Source of the DNA: Saccharum officinarum
Taxonomy: Eukaryota > Streptophyta > Magnoliopsida > Poales > Poaceae
Reading direction: 5' to 3'
NCBI GenBank assembly: GCA_020631735.1
Contig: CM036159.1
Span: forward strand, 21,677,511 to 21,741,510
Length of the DNA: 64,000 nucleotides
Part shown: piece after piece, positions 36,621 to 47,652 of the stretch
Layout of the letters: the number at the start of each line of letters is the position of its first letter
Position numbering within the stretch: position 1 is the first letter of the stretch
The notes under the pieces: generated by a model
The model's database searches: none
What the model saw: the letters and a program-made list of their open reading frames with translations, nothing else
Told to the model about the DNA's origin: nothing
Program-made: the position numbers and the translations under genes

Positions 36621-36873
36621 GCTCGTCGGCCGTGGCGTCGTGGCTCCTCACGAAGCCCAGCCTCCGGCTCTCGACCACCGCCGTGGAGCGGAGCGGCGCG
36701 GGCAACGGGACCGAGGGAGAGGCAGGTGGTGGAGGCGCCCAGTAGATTCCGACCCGTTTGGATGATTAACGTGACCCGAACAAAGTTTAGGTGAGCGTTT
36801 TGAGAGTTTAGAGACCGAGACGATATAACGACGCAAGTTTAGGGACCAGCACTCTACTTTACTCATCTATATT

Positions 36874-37642
36874 CTATATAAAAAAGATAGTCGCGAGACG
36901 CTGCCCTGCTAATCGACGGGGGCCGTTAACCGACGCACACGCGGCATTTCCAATGGCAACTCCTGGAATCTCTCTTATTCTTCTCTCTAACTTCCTCGCC
37001 CGCCACCTCCAACTGCACTCTACGTGAATCAGTTTATTTTTTCACGAAAAGCGCAGAACCATCAAAAAATTCTTGCTTGGCCGCTAGCGTTGCTATCATG
37101 TTTCCTCGCCACATGCTTGGCTGATGGCGTTGCTATCATGTTACCTCGCCGCCTACAAACTGCCTTTGCCGTTAGGTTGGCCGCCGTTCCCGGTCATCCC
37201 GTTCCGATAATCCGGAGGACGGCCATCCCCAGCCTGTTCGTTTCGCTGGTTTATTGTGGCTGAAAATACTGTTCGCTGGTTTATTGTGAGACAAAAATAC
37301 TGCTGAATGGCTGCTGAATAGCTGAAACGAACAGGGTGCCCGTTCCGGAAATCCGGAGGACATTGGAGACGAAACATACCTTAGCAGTCATACCCACATA
37401 ATAAGCCAGTATCGTTCCACACATTTGTCCATCTATAGTAACCAAGGCGGTTTGAGCTGAAGCCAAGGAGGGGCAAACAAAGTGTAGTAACCAAGGCGGT
37501 TTGAGCTGAAGCAACCAAGGCAGTTTGAGCTGAAGCCAGAGAGGGGCAAACAAAGTGTCGTGCTGCTGAACCACGGACACAGAACTACGCCAATTCGTGT
37601 AACTCCGGAAACAATTGCAGGACGTCACCCACACTACGGAGT
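36874..37642. repeat. Unassigned interval with short duplications
   Basis: No gene. Contains: a ~46-bp tandem duplication (GCTTGGCCGCTAGCGTTGCT at 37076 and GCTTGGCTGATGGCGTTGCT at 37113); a small MITE (37233-37335); a 23-bp direct repeat flanking that MITE; and a compound repeat at 37438-37558 (units of AACCAAGGCGGTTTGAGCTG and GAGGGGCAAACAAAGTGT). Confidence 0.6.
37233..37335. mobile_element. Small MITE with CCTGTTCG inverted ends
   Basis: CCTGTTCGTTTC at one end, GAAACGAACAGG at the other. The interior repeats CGCTGGTTTATTGTG twice. A partial related sequence (CGTTCGGCTGG...GGCTGAAAAATACTG) appears at 63964-64000. Confidence 0.75.
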
Positions 37643-38640
37643 ATGATGATGGAGTATGATGATATTTCTTGGAGGTTTACAACATCAAGATCTTACACAA
37701 CAAAATCAGTATATGAGTTGCAAGTAATTGGGAAACGCCCGGACGGATTTGAGGTGGAACAGATTCCGGAAGAGCAAGGTCGAGCAAAAATGCAAATTCT
37801 TTATGCGGCTACTAGTACAATGGAAAGTACCATCTTCAGATAGGATAATCAAGCGGGGCGGACAAGCAGACCCCATCTGCAAATTGTGTTTCGCTAGGAC
37901 AGAATCGTAAGGCAATTGCTCTTGGGGCCGATTCATTCTAATAATTACAATTTAGACATAGATTAATTAAGCTAATATAGTCATACATGGAATATCTTGT
38001 ATATGAGTTGTATATTTATTGTTAGGCATACAAGGGACATACTTATATGTTTTATTTCTATTGTAAGAAAGTGAGTTGAAGAGTGAGCTATAAGTTAGAG
38101 AGTATAATTATAGCATAATGATTTATAGAATCCATTTCTATCTCACACTCTATAAATTTGAGATAGGCTTATTTGTGAGCTTGAAAAAGTTATGGAATAT
38201 CAAATTCCAAGCCAAATAGCCTAGTTCATGAAGTAGATTTCAATTCCTTCAAAATGATGGGATCCAAACGGCCCTTAAAGTAAACAAGTTTGGCATCTAT
38301 TTCAAAAATCGTTCAAGGCAAACAGACCTACTGATTCTGGGGATCACAACAAACATTAAGCACCAACAGGGATGGAACAAACTCTTGATACTTCTCGGGG
38401 AGACTGAATCATCACTTACACAGCCCGGAATATTTGGAAAGAACGATTTCGCTGGATTTTTTTTACAACAGGGCAAAATCATCGCGACAGATTATGGATG
38501 CGGCTACGTAGGATGTCTCTATGGTGTCCCAAACGTTGGCAGATGTCATGTTCTACAGCACTACTTAGTTTTACTGTTGTGCTGCTTTCTTCTATATACG
38601 AATGAATTAGCGGAGCACCGGCCTAATTTGCTCAAAAAGA
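37643..38640 (+). mobile_element. L1-type LINE 3' fragment split by a MITE
   Basis: Before the MITE: ISWRFTTSRSYTTKSVYELQ and, in a second frame, KSKVEQKCKFFMRLLVQWKV and DPICKLCFARTES, the zf-RVT region. After it (38283 on), TYTARNIWKERFRWIF and a LINE-like 3' UTR (CTTCTATATACGAATGAATT, then GCTCAAAAAGAA near 38640). Frames are broken. The 5' limit is approximate. Confidence 0.7.
37925..38274. mobile_element. MITE with GGATCCAAACGGCCC end, copy 1
   Basis: Right end GATGGGATCCAAACGGCCC followed by TTA; left end GGGGCCGATTCATT preceded by TTG (diverged). Interior TTAGACATAGATTAATTAAG matches the better-preserved copy at 61024-61364. Confidence 0.75.
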
Positions 38641-40183
38641 ACAGGGGAATGTTTTTTTTTCCTGTATTCGTTTCCCCCGTTTACGTTTGCCACAGCATCT
38701 GTGAAACAGCCAGCCAGCACCAATGTCAGGGCCACTGCATTGTGGGTTCATTTGTGCCGCACCGAATGGTTCATATGATTGTGAATTGTGATGTTGATAG
38801 TTGATACGTACAACATTGCGCGTCTGTTGTCCGGCCAATGTAGCCAAGCAGGGGATGCACGCAAGTGACAAGCTGCAATTACTTTGGTTTCCCTCGTAAA
38901 TTGACAGGAGCTCCAACAGCTGCAATTACTAGTAGGTGCTAAGTACAGCACATGTGGCATTTACATGTGTTAGCATCCCGCGCTCTGGTTGAAGAAAAAG
39001 GCTTATATGCATTTTAAAGCATCGTTTTTTTATATCTTGTTGATTCTTGATGAGATGCAGAGAAAGGTTGGCACGCCGGGCTCCGAATTGGGGATTTCAG
39101 GATTTGGGACCAGCCCTGCAACAAAAAAGAGGCTTTGCATCGCAATTCCATGGGCCGAAATTATTATTAAGCTGGTACGGCCGTACGGGTAACCACTTGG
39201 ACTCTTGGTTGAGTCGCATCATGAAGGTCAAGTTCGTCGTGCCGAAGTGTCGCTGTGAGAGTCTACGGCCACCAGCTCCACGGCCATTGGGACGGAGTGA
39301 TGTATAAGTTCATCCATCCACGTTCGGAGCAGTCTGGTTCGACGAGGTTCAATGCACCTGGACACCCGCCTTATCTCTGATCGCTGCTGTGCGTCGTGGC
39401 TGGCGATCGTCGCAGTCGCGCAGCACAGTTTGGCAGACTGCTTTCATATCACATATGCTCGTGCAAAATGTGGGCAATCCTTGGTCGCGGCAGTACCGCA
39501 GGAGGAGTCGGTGATAATCACTTCAACAGCTGGAGGCCCAATAAAAGTTTTTTTTTCCTCTTCTCCTTTGGAAACTAGTTCCGGCCTACTAGTATACTGC
39601 TACTGGGAGTTGGAGGTGGAGCCACTTTCTTTTGTCACGAAAGATCAGATCATATCTCGACCGGCACACGAAATCCCGAGACACCGATTTCCGGCGACCG
39701 GGGACGTCGCCGGACTGCAGGAGTGAAATGCCAGCCGATGCAGCCTGGCACGCTGTCGATGGAGCAGCATAAAGGCCTTTTTTAAAAGGAAAAAAACAGC
39801 AAGTCCAGTGCCGTAATCGTTTAATCTGAGTACACAAAGAAGATAAAAGCAGCTTACGCAACGTGTGATTGATTTTTTTTTTAAAAAAAAAAGTGGATGC
39901 AAAGAGACACAGCAGGCACCACTACATCACACGCACGAGAGCTAGCACTACGAGAATGAATTGGGGCCAGACCAGGGGATGATAAAAACTAACGAGCCAT
40001 TTTTTTCCTTCTCCTTTTTATTAATGCTTCGTTCAATAGTAGTTTTCTGTACAACTCTTGAGCTCTGAAGCACAAAACAAAGGATGAATTAACCTAGGGC
40101 ATCCAATGCTCCTCCCAATTTCCTCCTGTAATGACTTGCTCCTCCTCCCTCGTCAGCTTTAGGCTGCCTGCAACGGGTTAATT
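38641..40183. other. Intergenic, no recognisable gene; right part probably the old 3' flank of the amidotransferase-like gene
   Basis: No conserved open frame. Because Copia B (40184-56409) split AATTA, sequence left of 40184 was once continuous with 56410 and so lay directly downstream of the minus-strand gene. Its 3' UTR and poly(A) signals are expected here (inference). Confidence 0.5.
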
Positions 40184-40622
40184 ATGTTAGAATAGATCTC
40201 AACCGAATTGGCCCAACGGCCAATTCGGACCCTTTGACCACGTCCTGATCGGAGGTATCCAATCCAACGAGGTTGGTGGGCCCTCGTCGCACAGTGCCAT
40301 ATAAGAGGGAGTGGGGGCCACGGGCTCAAGTCACGAGGTTCACTGCCCAGCCGCCACCCCACTCCAAACCCTAGCCGATCTAGAGGGCGGCACTGCCAGC
40401 GGCGGGAAGCGCCACTGCCACGCCGCCGGACCACCACGCCGTACACCGACGCCATGGCGACTTCTTGCACCTCTGCCAAGACCGAAAGGTATGTGCCTCT
40501 TCTTCCCTCTCTATCTCTCTCTCTCCGGATCTCTCTGTTGGATATGTATCCATGTTGATTATCCCAAATGTAAAGAGAAATGTACCCGCTAGATCTACCG
40601 GTTATGATCCTACAGTTTAACA
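40184..40622 (+). repeat. 5' LTR of Copia B
   Basis: 439 bp, TG...CA, with CCATATAAGAGGG (TATA-like) at about 40301. Partner 55974-56409. Confidence 0.92.
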
Positions 40623-40861
40623 ATGGTACCGGAGCTGGTTACTAGCGCGTAGATCTAGGTTTTGGGTTGAAAAGAAAGAAAAGCCAGAGCTGTTGATCCG
40701 AATCGGATCAAGAAAAGAAAGAACACCCGTTTTTGAATCGGGAAAAGAACGAACCCTAACCCTAAGAATGAGGACGGAGAGGAGGAAGAGAGCCTAATCT
40801 AGAGAGTAGATCGGGGAAAGAAATCAAAGAAAACAGTGACGGATTTCGATCCGAAAAGAGC

Positions 40862-40881
40862 ACCCTAACCCTAACCCTAAA
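40862..40881 (+). repeat. Short interstitial telomere-like repeat
   Basis: Three CCCTAA units plus A inside the leader of Copia B. A two-unit copy is at 40754. Too short to be a telomere relic. Confidence 0.6.
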
Positions 40882-41426
40882 GGGGTAAAAGAAGAAGAGG
40901 ACGGCGTTAATGGGGACCTACCCGAGCCCCGTAGTCGTCACCGCCGACGGTTTTAGACGCCGTGCGGGAAGAACGGTAGGAGCCGCCGCTCGTCGGCGTT
41001 TTTGCCGCGGCGCGCGCGTGCTCAGATGCTCAGGGCGCCGTCGCCCAGACCGCTCGACGGCGGCGAGCTCAGCCTAGGGCGAGCTCGCGCGCCGGCGAGG
41101 GGTCCGGCAGCGGCGCCATCTTTTTCCTCCGCCGTCGCCATGGACGACCTCGCTGCTCACTGTGGCGAAATGAAGAAGGGGAGGAAGAAAGAAAGAAAGA
41201 AAAAGGCTAGGACAGAGGAGAAGGGAAGGAGCAAATAAAGAAAAGAGGAACGAGATCCGACCGGAACGAGCTCTGGCGGCGCTATCTCCTCACCGGCGCT
41301 GGTGACCACTGGCACCGCCGTTGCTGCAGCTTGCGGGGCTGAGAACGAAAGGGAGAAATGAACGAAATGAACTAGGGTTTTGGGATTCGGCGGCCGTCTG
41401 GGGGTTTTGATCCTGCGAAACGGCCG

Positions 41427-43364
41427 TGTAAGGTCCGAATGGCTAGAGGGGGGGGGTGAATAGCCTAATAAAAACTTCTACAAGAATTACTTAACCACAA
41501 GTTAGTATAAAAGGTGGCGAAGCAAAACGCACTAGCTCTAACTAATTAAGCAAGCCACCTACACAAGTCTAGTACAAGGCTATCCACTAAACACTACAAC
41601 AACAACAGGCTAGATACAAGATGTAAAACGAGAGAAGAGCTTCGAGTGATTATACCGCCGTGTAGAGATGAGAAGTACCAATCAATCAATCACACAAGGG
41701 AAATCCTCGGGAAGAGAATGACACAAGAATTTATCCCGAGGTTCACTTGCTTCCCGGCAAGCTACTCCTCGTTGTGGCGATGCACCCACTTGTCGGTTCG
41801 CGAGCTAATCAACTATCAAGAGTTGAGCCCTCGGCGGGCGCCGCACAACCGCACACAAGACGGGGATCCTCCAAGCCACGAGCTCCACTAGAGTATCCAA
41901 TTCACGAACTCCCGCGGGGAAGGATCAAGAACCCCTTACAACACTTGGTGAAGGCTCCAACAATCTCCAATTGCGAGCTCAATCACCTCCGCTGCTCCAA
42001 GCCGTCTACCGTGTCGGGAAACACGGAAGAGTAACAAGAAATACGCAGCAACTCGAAGATCAAGTGACTCTAGAATGCAACTCTCAAGCAATGCACTTGA
42101 ATCTCACTCAATCTCACTCAAGATGTGCAACTATGCAAAGAGATGAGTGGAGGGGTTGTTCTCTAGCTCAAAGTATGTCTCTATATCTCAAAGTGTGCGA
42201 GAGATTCCCTCAAACCCTGGCCAACGTCTATTTATAACGAAGGGGTACGCAGCTAGCCGTTACAGACGACTCAGCGAAAATCGTGCTGACCGGACGCTCC
42301 GGTCAGGGTGACCGGACGCGTCCGGTCACTACACGACAAACGTGAACAGTGCGCGTCAGAACTAGCCGTTGCCCTGACCGGACGCGCTGAACCGAGTGAC
42401 CGGACGCGCTCAACGAGTGACCGGACGCGACAGTGCCAGCGTCCGGTCGCGTTCCAGTAAGCTCCAGCTACGACCGGACGCGTCCGATCGTACGTGACCG
42501 GACGCGCCGCGCGTCCGAACGTCACTTCGCTTCTCTCTGTGTTTCTGGACGCGTGACCGGACGCTCCGGTCCCGTGAAGGACCGGACGCGCCGGTCGCGC
42601 GCTTCCCTCTTACGCCCAGTTGAACTGACCGGACGCGCCCGGTCAAACCGAGACCGCGTCCGGTGCAGCGTCCGGTGCAGCGTCCGGTGCAGCGTCCGAT
42701 CGCCGTTTTTCAGTGAAAAACAATTCGGACTTTCACCACCTTTTCTCGCCTCCGGCGCAATAGAAAATAGGCATTTCATTTTCTCGAAAACGCCTGAATC
42801 CCGCGCTCGCACGCTCGGCGGGAGGGAGAGCGAACCCCAAACCCCTCTCTACCGCTTAAACTCCACCGCCTTCGCAACTGTGCTAACACCACCAAGTGTA
42901 CACCTCCATGTGCATGTGTGTTAGCATTTCACAATCATTTTTCAAGGCGTTATGTTAGCTCTTTACTAGATCCTAATGCATATGCTCAAGACGTTGATCT
43001 AGTGGCACTTGATTTCCGAGCTAACCGTGATTGCCCCTCTTGATAGTCGGCTATGTATCCTAAACCCGGTCAATCACTTCTCTACTCATCTTAGACCGGC
43101 AAAAGGAAAACCCTATGGTTATACCTTTGCCTTGCGCTCTTAGATCCTTCTCTTTCACTTGATCATCTTGTCCTTCATTTTATGTGCATCTCCACCATGA
43201 TCATCATTTCATGTCCATGCACCATCTCTTTGTGATCTTGTGGCCACCACTCCTTGCCACATACACCTTCATCACATGTGTTGCTTATGCCTAACTCAAA
43301 ACACTTAACACATGACATTAGCAACTTGGTGTCATAGATTACCAAAACCAAACTTGGGCTTTCA
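41427..43364 (-). repeat. 3' LTR of Copia A
   Basis: 1938 bp, colinear with 49789-51726 (offset 8362). Array at 42285-42700, TATAAATAG complement at 42228-42236. Confidence 0.95.
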
Positions 43365-43380
43365 ATCTCCCCCTTTTTGG
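43365..43380 (-). promoter_or_regulatory. Polypurine tract of Copia A
   Basis: Minus strand CCAAAAAGGGGGAGAT, directly before the TGAAAGCCC start of the 3' LTR. Confidence 0.85.
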
Positions 43381-44456
43381 TAATTGATGACAACGATCAC
43401 AAAGATATGAAATGAAATCAATTTTCAATTTCGATAGTATTAGCTCCCCCTACATATGTGCTTCCATGAGTTTGGTTCAATTATGCACATATGTATGGAT
43501 TCAAATTTTGGGAGAGTTACTACTATCAAATTGATACTAAGGTATATAGAATGGACCTTTGAAGCGTGATACCAATCGGAGTTGCCTTTATATACCATCC
43601 TTAGCATCGAAGTAGCTAGACACCACTTGTAATACATCACTTGTAAAGATCATAAACACTAAAGTACTTTGTGAGATCAACATTAAAAGCAAAGGTGTCT
43701 AGATACCACATGTAAAGCTACTCTTAACAAAACATCATTCAAGTTCTATATCTAGCATACACCATTCAATCATGAATATCGAAATTAAACTTTGCAATGC
43801 AACATTTCATCATGTTAATGCACATACAAATGCAACAAATAATCCATGAGCTTGCTCCCCCTACTTATGTGCTCAAATTTAATTTCTCTCTTTGTGACTT
43901 TTCTTTTTATCTTTGTGACTTTTCTCTCCCCTGTGACTTTTCTCTCCCTCTTATTATATTTTATTTCCTCTTTGCAATATCTTTGTGACTTTTCTCTCCC
44001 CCTTTGTCAACAATCACCAAAAAAAAAGGTGCCGATTTTAGTGAGAGATAAGTCAATCAATTATGAGGGAGTCCAAATTATGGTTCAATCTAGATTACTT
44101 GCCTAGAATATGTAATTCAGTTTGATCCAAGGACAAGCTTTTTCACACCTCATAAAGTATAAGGGTTATCTTGACCATGTTGAATTACACATCATGAGCT
44201 CGTTTACTAGATTCAACACTAGGTTCGCAAGCCCACAAACATGTCATATGCTACCACTAGATTAATCAATCATAGAAGCAATAGTGGTACCATATATACA
44301 TCAAAATTATTTGATTTTCATGAATGAGCTTATTTGTCATGCAAATATGTCTATATGTTCTAACCATGTCCTTAGCAAAGTATGAATGATATGCCAAGCA
44401 ACTTTACCTTGCTATATTGGAGGAGAGGCATGTCATCTAAGAATGTAGGGGTGCAC
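43381..44456 (-). other. Non-coding 3' internal region of Copia A
   Basis: About 1.1 kb between the Pol stop and the purine tract. No env-like open frame; includes a CTTTGTGACTTTTCTCTCCC repeat (several copies, 43890-44000). Confidence 0.7.
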
Positions 44457-47400
44457 TCATTTCAAGTTGGAGAAGTCAAGTATGTTCAATTCATTCTTCA
44501 ACTTGTAAAATCTCTTTTCATCAAGTGGCTTTGTAAAAATGTCGGCTAGTTGATCTTCGGTGCCAATGCTTTCAATGCTAATATCACCCTTTTGTTGATG
44601 GTCCCTTATGAAGTGATGCCTTATGTCAATGTGCTTCGTTCTTGAATGTTGAACCGGATTTTGTGTCATCTTTATAGCACTCTCATTATCACAAAACAAA
44701 GGCACATTCTTGAATTTAATTCCAAAGTCATTCAAGGTGGCTTTCATCCAAAGCAATTGTGCACAACAACTACCGGCACTAATGTATTCGGCCTCGGCGG
44801 TAGATAGTGCAACACTATTTTGTTTCTTTGATGACCATGAAACAAGAGACCTTCCAAGCAATTGACAAGTGCCACTTGTGCTCATTCTATCAATCTTGCA
44901 TCCACCATAGTCGGAGTCCGAATATCCAATCAACTCAAAGTTAGACCCCTTGGGATACATTAGTCCAACATCATGAGTGCCCTTAAGATATCTCAATATC
45001 CTCTTGGTTGCTTTCAAGTGACTTTCTCTAGGTGAAGCTTGATATCTTGCACACTTGCATACACTAAACATCACATCCGGCCTAGAGGCGGTGACATAGA
45101 GCAAACTTCCAATCATAGACCGATATTGCTTTTGATCTACCATGTTTCCACTATCATCAATACCCAATTGATCATTTGTGCCCATTGGTATACTCATTGG
45201 CTTAGCATCTTGCAATCCAAACTTCTTGATCATGTCCTTGATGTACTTGCCTTGACTTACAAAAGTGCTATTCTTCATTTGCTTGATTTGAAGTCCAAGG
45301 AAGTAACTAAGCTCTCCAATCATAGACATCTCAAACTCATTAGCCATCATATTTCCAAATTCTTCACAAAAGTCTTGGTTAGTTGATCCAAAGATAATGT
45401 CATCCACATAGATTTGCAACACAAACAAGTCATTTCCAAGCTTCTTGGTGAAGAGAGTGGTGTCAACCTTTCCCATCTTGAACCCTTTAGAGAGGAGAAA
45501 GTCCCTCAACCTCTCATACCATGCTCTAGGTGCTTGCTTCAAACCATACAATGCCTTCTTTAGCTTGTAAACATGGTTAGGCTTCTTATCATCTTCAAAA
45601 CCGGGAGGTTGCTCAACATAAACTTCTTCATTGATGTAGCCATTGAGAAATGCACTCTTAACATCCATTTGATAGAGCTTGATGTTGTGTGCACAAGCAT
45701 ATGCTAATAAGATTCTAATTGCCTCCAGTCTTGCAACCGGTGCATATGTCTCTCCAAAGTCAAGACCTTCAACTTGTGTGTAACCTTGTGCAACCAATCT
45801 TGCTTTGTTTCTTACAACTACACCATCTTGATCTTGCTTGTTTCTAAAGACCCACTTAGTACCAATCACATTGTAGTTCCTTGGCCTTTCAACTAGTTCC
45901 CAAACTTGATTTCTAATGAAGTTGTTTAGCTCTTCATGCATGGCATTTACCCAATCGGAATCTTTCAATGCATCTTCTATTTTCTTAGGTTCTTCAAGTG
46001 ACACAAATGAGTAGTGCTCACAAAAGGATGCTAGCCTTGATCTAGTTTGAACACCACTTTGAATTCCACCAATGATTTGATCCAATGGATGATCCCTAGC
46101 AATGCTAGTAGGTTGGAGTATTGGGAGTTGATTGCTTCCACTTGTTTGACCTTGAACTTGAGCTTCATCATGAGAACCACAAGAGCTTGCTTGATTTGTA
46201 TCAATTTGCACACTTTGGTTGATCACATGAATATCATCATCATCAACTTGCATCGGCCTTATATCACCAATGTCCATGTTCTTCATTGCATTTGACAATT
46301 GATCCCCTCTCACATCATCAAGGTTTTGAGCTTCATTTTGAGACCCTTGGGTTTCATCAAACTCAACATCATGAACTTCTTCCAAGGTGCCATTTGTGAG
46401 ATTCCAAACTCTATATGCTTTGCTTGTGGTAGAATAACCAAGTAAGAACCCTTCATCACATTTCTTTTCAAACTTGCTCAATCTAGTGCCTTTCTTGAGA
46501 ATATAGCATTTGCAACCAAACACTCTAAAGTATGCAATGTTAGGCTTTCTTCCATTCAATAGCTCATATGGTGTCTTCCCAAGCTTCCCATGGCAATAGA
46601 GACGGTTGCTACAATAGCAAGCCGTGTTGATAGCTTCACTCCAAAATGAATGACTCACATTGTATTCACTAAGCATTGATCTAGCCATGTCAATCAAAGT
46701 CCTATTTTTCCTTTCAACTACACCATTGGATTGAGGAGTGTAGGTTGGTGAGAATTGATGTCCAATACCAAGATCATCACATAAATCTTCAATTCTTGTG
46801 TTCTTGAACTCACTACCATTGTCACTTCTAATCTTCTTGATGGTAGTCTCAAACTCATTTTGCACTCTCTTGACAAAAGATTTGAATAGATCATGTACAT
46901 CACTCTTGTCATAAAGAAAGAACACCCAAGTGTATCTAGTGTAGTCATCAACAATCACAAAACCATACTTGTTGCCACCAATGCTAGTGTATGTTGTTGG
47001 CCCAAACAAGTCCATGTGCAATAGCTCAAATGCCTTTGATGTGCTCATTTCACTCTTACTAGGATGTGGATTTCCAACTTGTTTGCCGGCTTGACAAGCA
47101 CTACATGGTTTATCCTTTTCAAAAGTTACATCTTTCAAGCCTCTAACTAAGTCATGCCTCAAAAGTTTGTTCAATTGTTTCATTCCAACATGACCAAGTC
47201 TTCTATGCCATAACCATCCCATACTAGATTTGCTAAGCAAGCATGATGTCAATTGTGTCTCACTATCATTGAAGTCAACCAAGTATAAGCTATCATGTCT
47301 AAATCCTTTGAATATCAAATTTGATCCATCAACACTTATGACTTCAACATCATCACTACCAAATATGCACTTGAAGCCAAGATCACAAAGTTGTGCCACC

Positions 47401-47639
47401 GATAAAAGATTGAAATCTAAGCTCTCAACTAGCAACACATTAGATATGCTCATGTCATTTGAGATAGCAATTTTACCAAGCCCCTTGACCTTGCCTTTCT
47501 TGTTGTTGCCAAAAGTGATAGCATCAAAACCACCATTTTGACTAGTATCAATTGATTTGAACATACAAGAATCCCCGGTCATATGTTGAGTGCACCCACT
47601 ATCAAGCACCCAATGTCTTCCTCCGGCTTTGTAATTGAC
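44457..47639 (-). CDS. pol: Copia A Pol (protease, integrase, RT, RNase H)
   Basis: Open from 47639 ([10 protein letters not shown] just before the protease motif [11 protein letters not shown]) to 44457. Numbering from 47609: GAG-pre-integrase and zinc site H135/H140/C169/C172; integrase catalytic triad D200, D263, E299 (correct D-35-E spacing); RT beginning near 565 ([43 protein letters not shown], catalytic YVDD 734-737); RNase H 870-1010 ([33 protein letters not shown]). No internal stop. It is not in frame with Gag: a TAG directly precedes the first codon and Gag ends 14 nt upstream, so expression needs frameshift plus readthrough, reinitiation or splicing. Confidence 0.93.
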   Translation of the reverse strand, partial: VNYKAGGRHWVLDSGCTQHMTGDSCMFKSIDTSQNGGFDAITFGNNKKGKVKGLGKIAISNDMSISNVLLVESLDFNLLSVAQLCDLGFKCIFGSDDVEVISVDGSNLIFKGFRHDSLYLVDFNDSETQLTSCLLSKSSMGWLWHRRLGHVGMKQLNKLLRHDLVRGLKDVTFEKDKPCSACQAGKQVGNPHPSKSEMSTSKAFELLHMDLFGPTTYTSIGGNKYGFVIVDDYTRYTWVFFLYDKSDVHDLFKSFVKRVQNEFETTIKKIRSDNGSEFKNTRIEDLCDDLGIGHQFSPTYTPQSNGVVERKNRTLIDMARSMLSEYNVSHSFWSEAINTACYCSNRLYCHGKLGKTPYELLNGRKPNIAYFRVFGCKCYILKKGTRLSKFEKKCDEGFLLGYSTTSKAYRVWNLTNGTLEEVHDVEFDETQGSQNEAQNLDDVRGDQLSNAMKNMDIGDIRPMQVDDDDIHVINQSVQIDTNQASSCGSHDEAQVQGQTSGSNQLPILQPTSIARDHPLDQIIGGIQSGVQTRSRLASFCEHYSFVSLEEPKKIEDALKDSDWVNAMHEELNNFIRNQVWELVERPRNYNVIGTKWVFRNKQDQDGVVVRNKARLVAQGYTQVEGLDFGETYAPVARLEAIRILLAYACAHNIKLYQMDVKSAFLNGYINEEVYVEQPPGFEDDKKPNHVYKLKKALYGLKQAPRAWYERLRDFLLSKGFKMGKVDTTLFTKKLGNDLFVLQIYVDDIIFGSTNQDFCEEFGNMMANEFEMSMIGELSYFLGLQIKQMKNSTFVSQGKYIKDMIKKFGLQDAKPMSIPMGTNDQLGIDDSGNMVDQKQYRSMIGSLLYVTASRPDVMFSVCKCARYQASPRESHLKATKRILRYLKGTHDVGLMYPKGSNFELIGYSDSDYGGCKIDRMSTSGTCQLLGRSLVSWSSKKQNSVALSTAEAEYISAGSCCAQLLWMKATLNDFGIKFKNVPLFCDNESAIKMTQNPVQHSRTKHIDIRHHFIRDHQQKGDISIESIGTEDQLADIFTKPLDEKRFYKLKNELNILDFSNLK

Positions 47640-47652
47640 CTACAAGACAAGA

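Larger units (their letters stand above)
35472..36864. mobile_element. Pack-MULE (Mutator-like element with captured gene pieces)
   Basis: Bounded by a perfect 9-bp duplication ATCTATATT (35463-35471, 36865-36873) and imperfect ~95-bp terminal inverted repeats. The left arm begins GAGAAAGTCCACTACCGGCC and includes TTTTTAAACTCTCAAAACGG. The right arm complement begins GAGTAAAGTAGAGTGCTGGT and includes TCTCTAAACTCTCAAAACGC. The interior is GC-rich, unlike its surroundings. It carries a histone deacetylase fragment (plus strand), an NPF/PTR transporter fragment (minus strand) and about 500 bp I cannot identify (35640-36150). No transposase. Confidence 0.88.

Noticed and set aside
35472..36864. 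CACTA element, because CACTACCGG occurs near the left end
   Set aside because: The inverted repeat extends further out (GAGAAAGT/GAGTAAAGT) and the flanking duplication is 9 bp, which fits Mutator-like elements, not CACTA (3 bp).
39352..39726. 124-codon open frame
   Set aside because: No recognisable domain or start context; likely chance or old UTR/intergenic DNA.
40862..40881. Interstitial telomere
   Set aside because: Only three units, within the leader of a retrotransposon.
42285..42700. Regular short repeats that could suggest a CRISPR-like array
   Set aside because: Repeats are overlapping palindromes with irregular spacing inside an LTR; plant nuclear DNA, no cas genes.
42433..42924. 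163-codon open frame (also 50795-51286) inside the LTRs
   Set aside because: Frame through the CG-rich palindrome array; arginine-rich translation is a by-product of GACCGG repeats.
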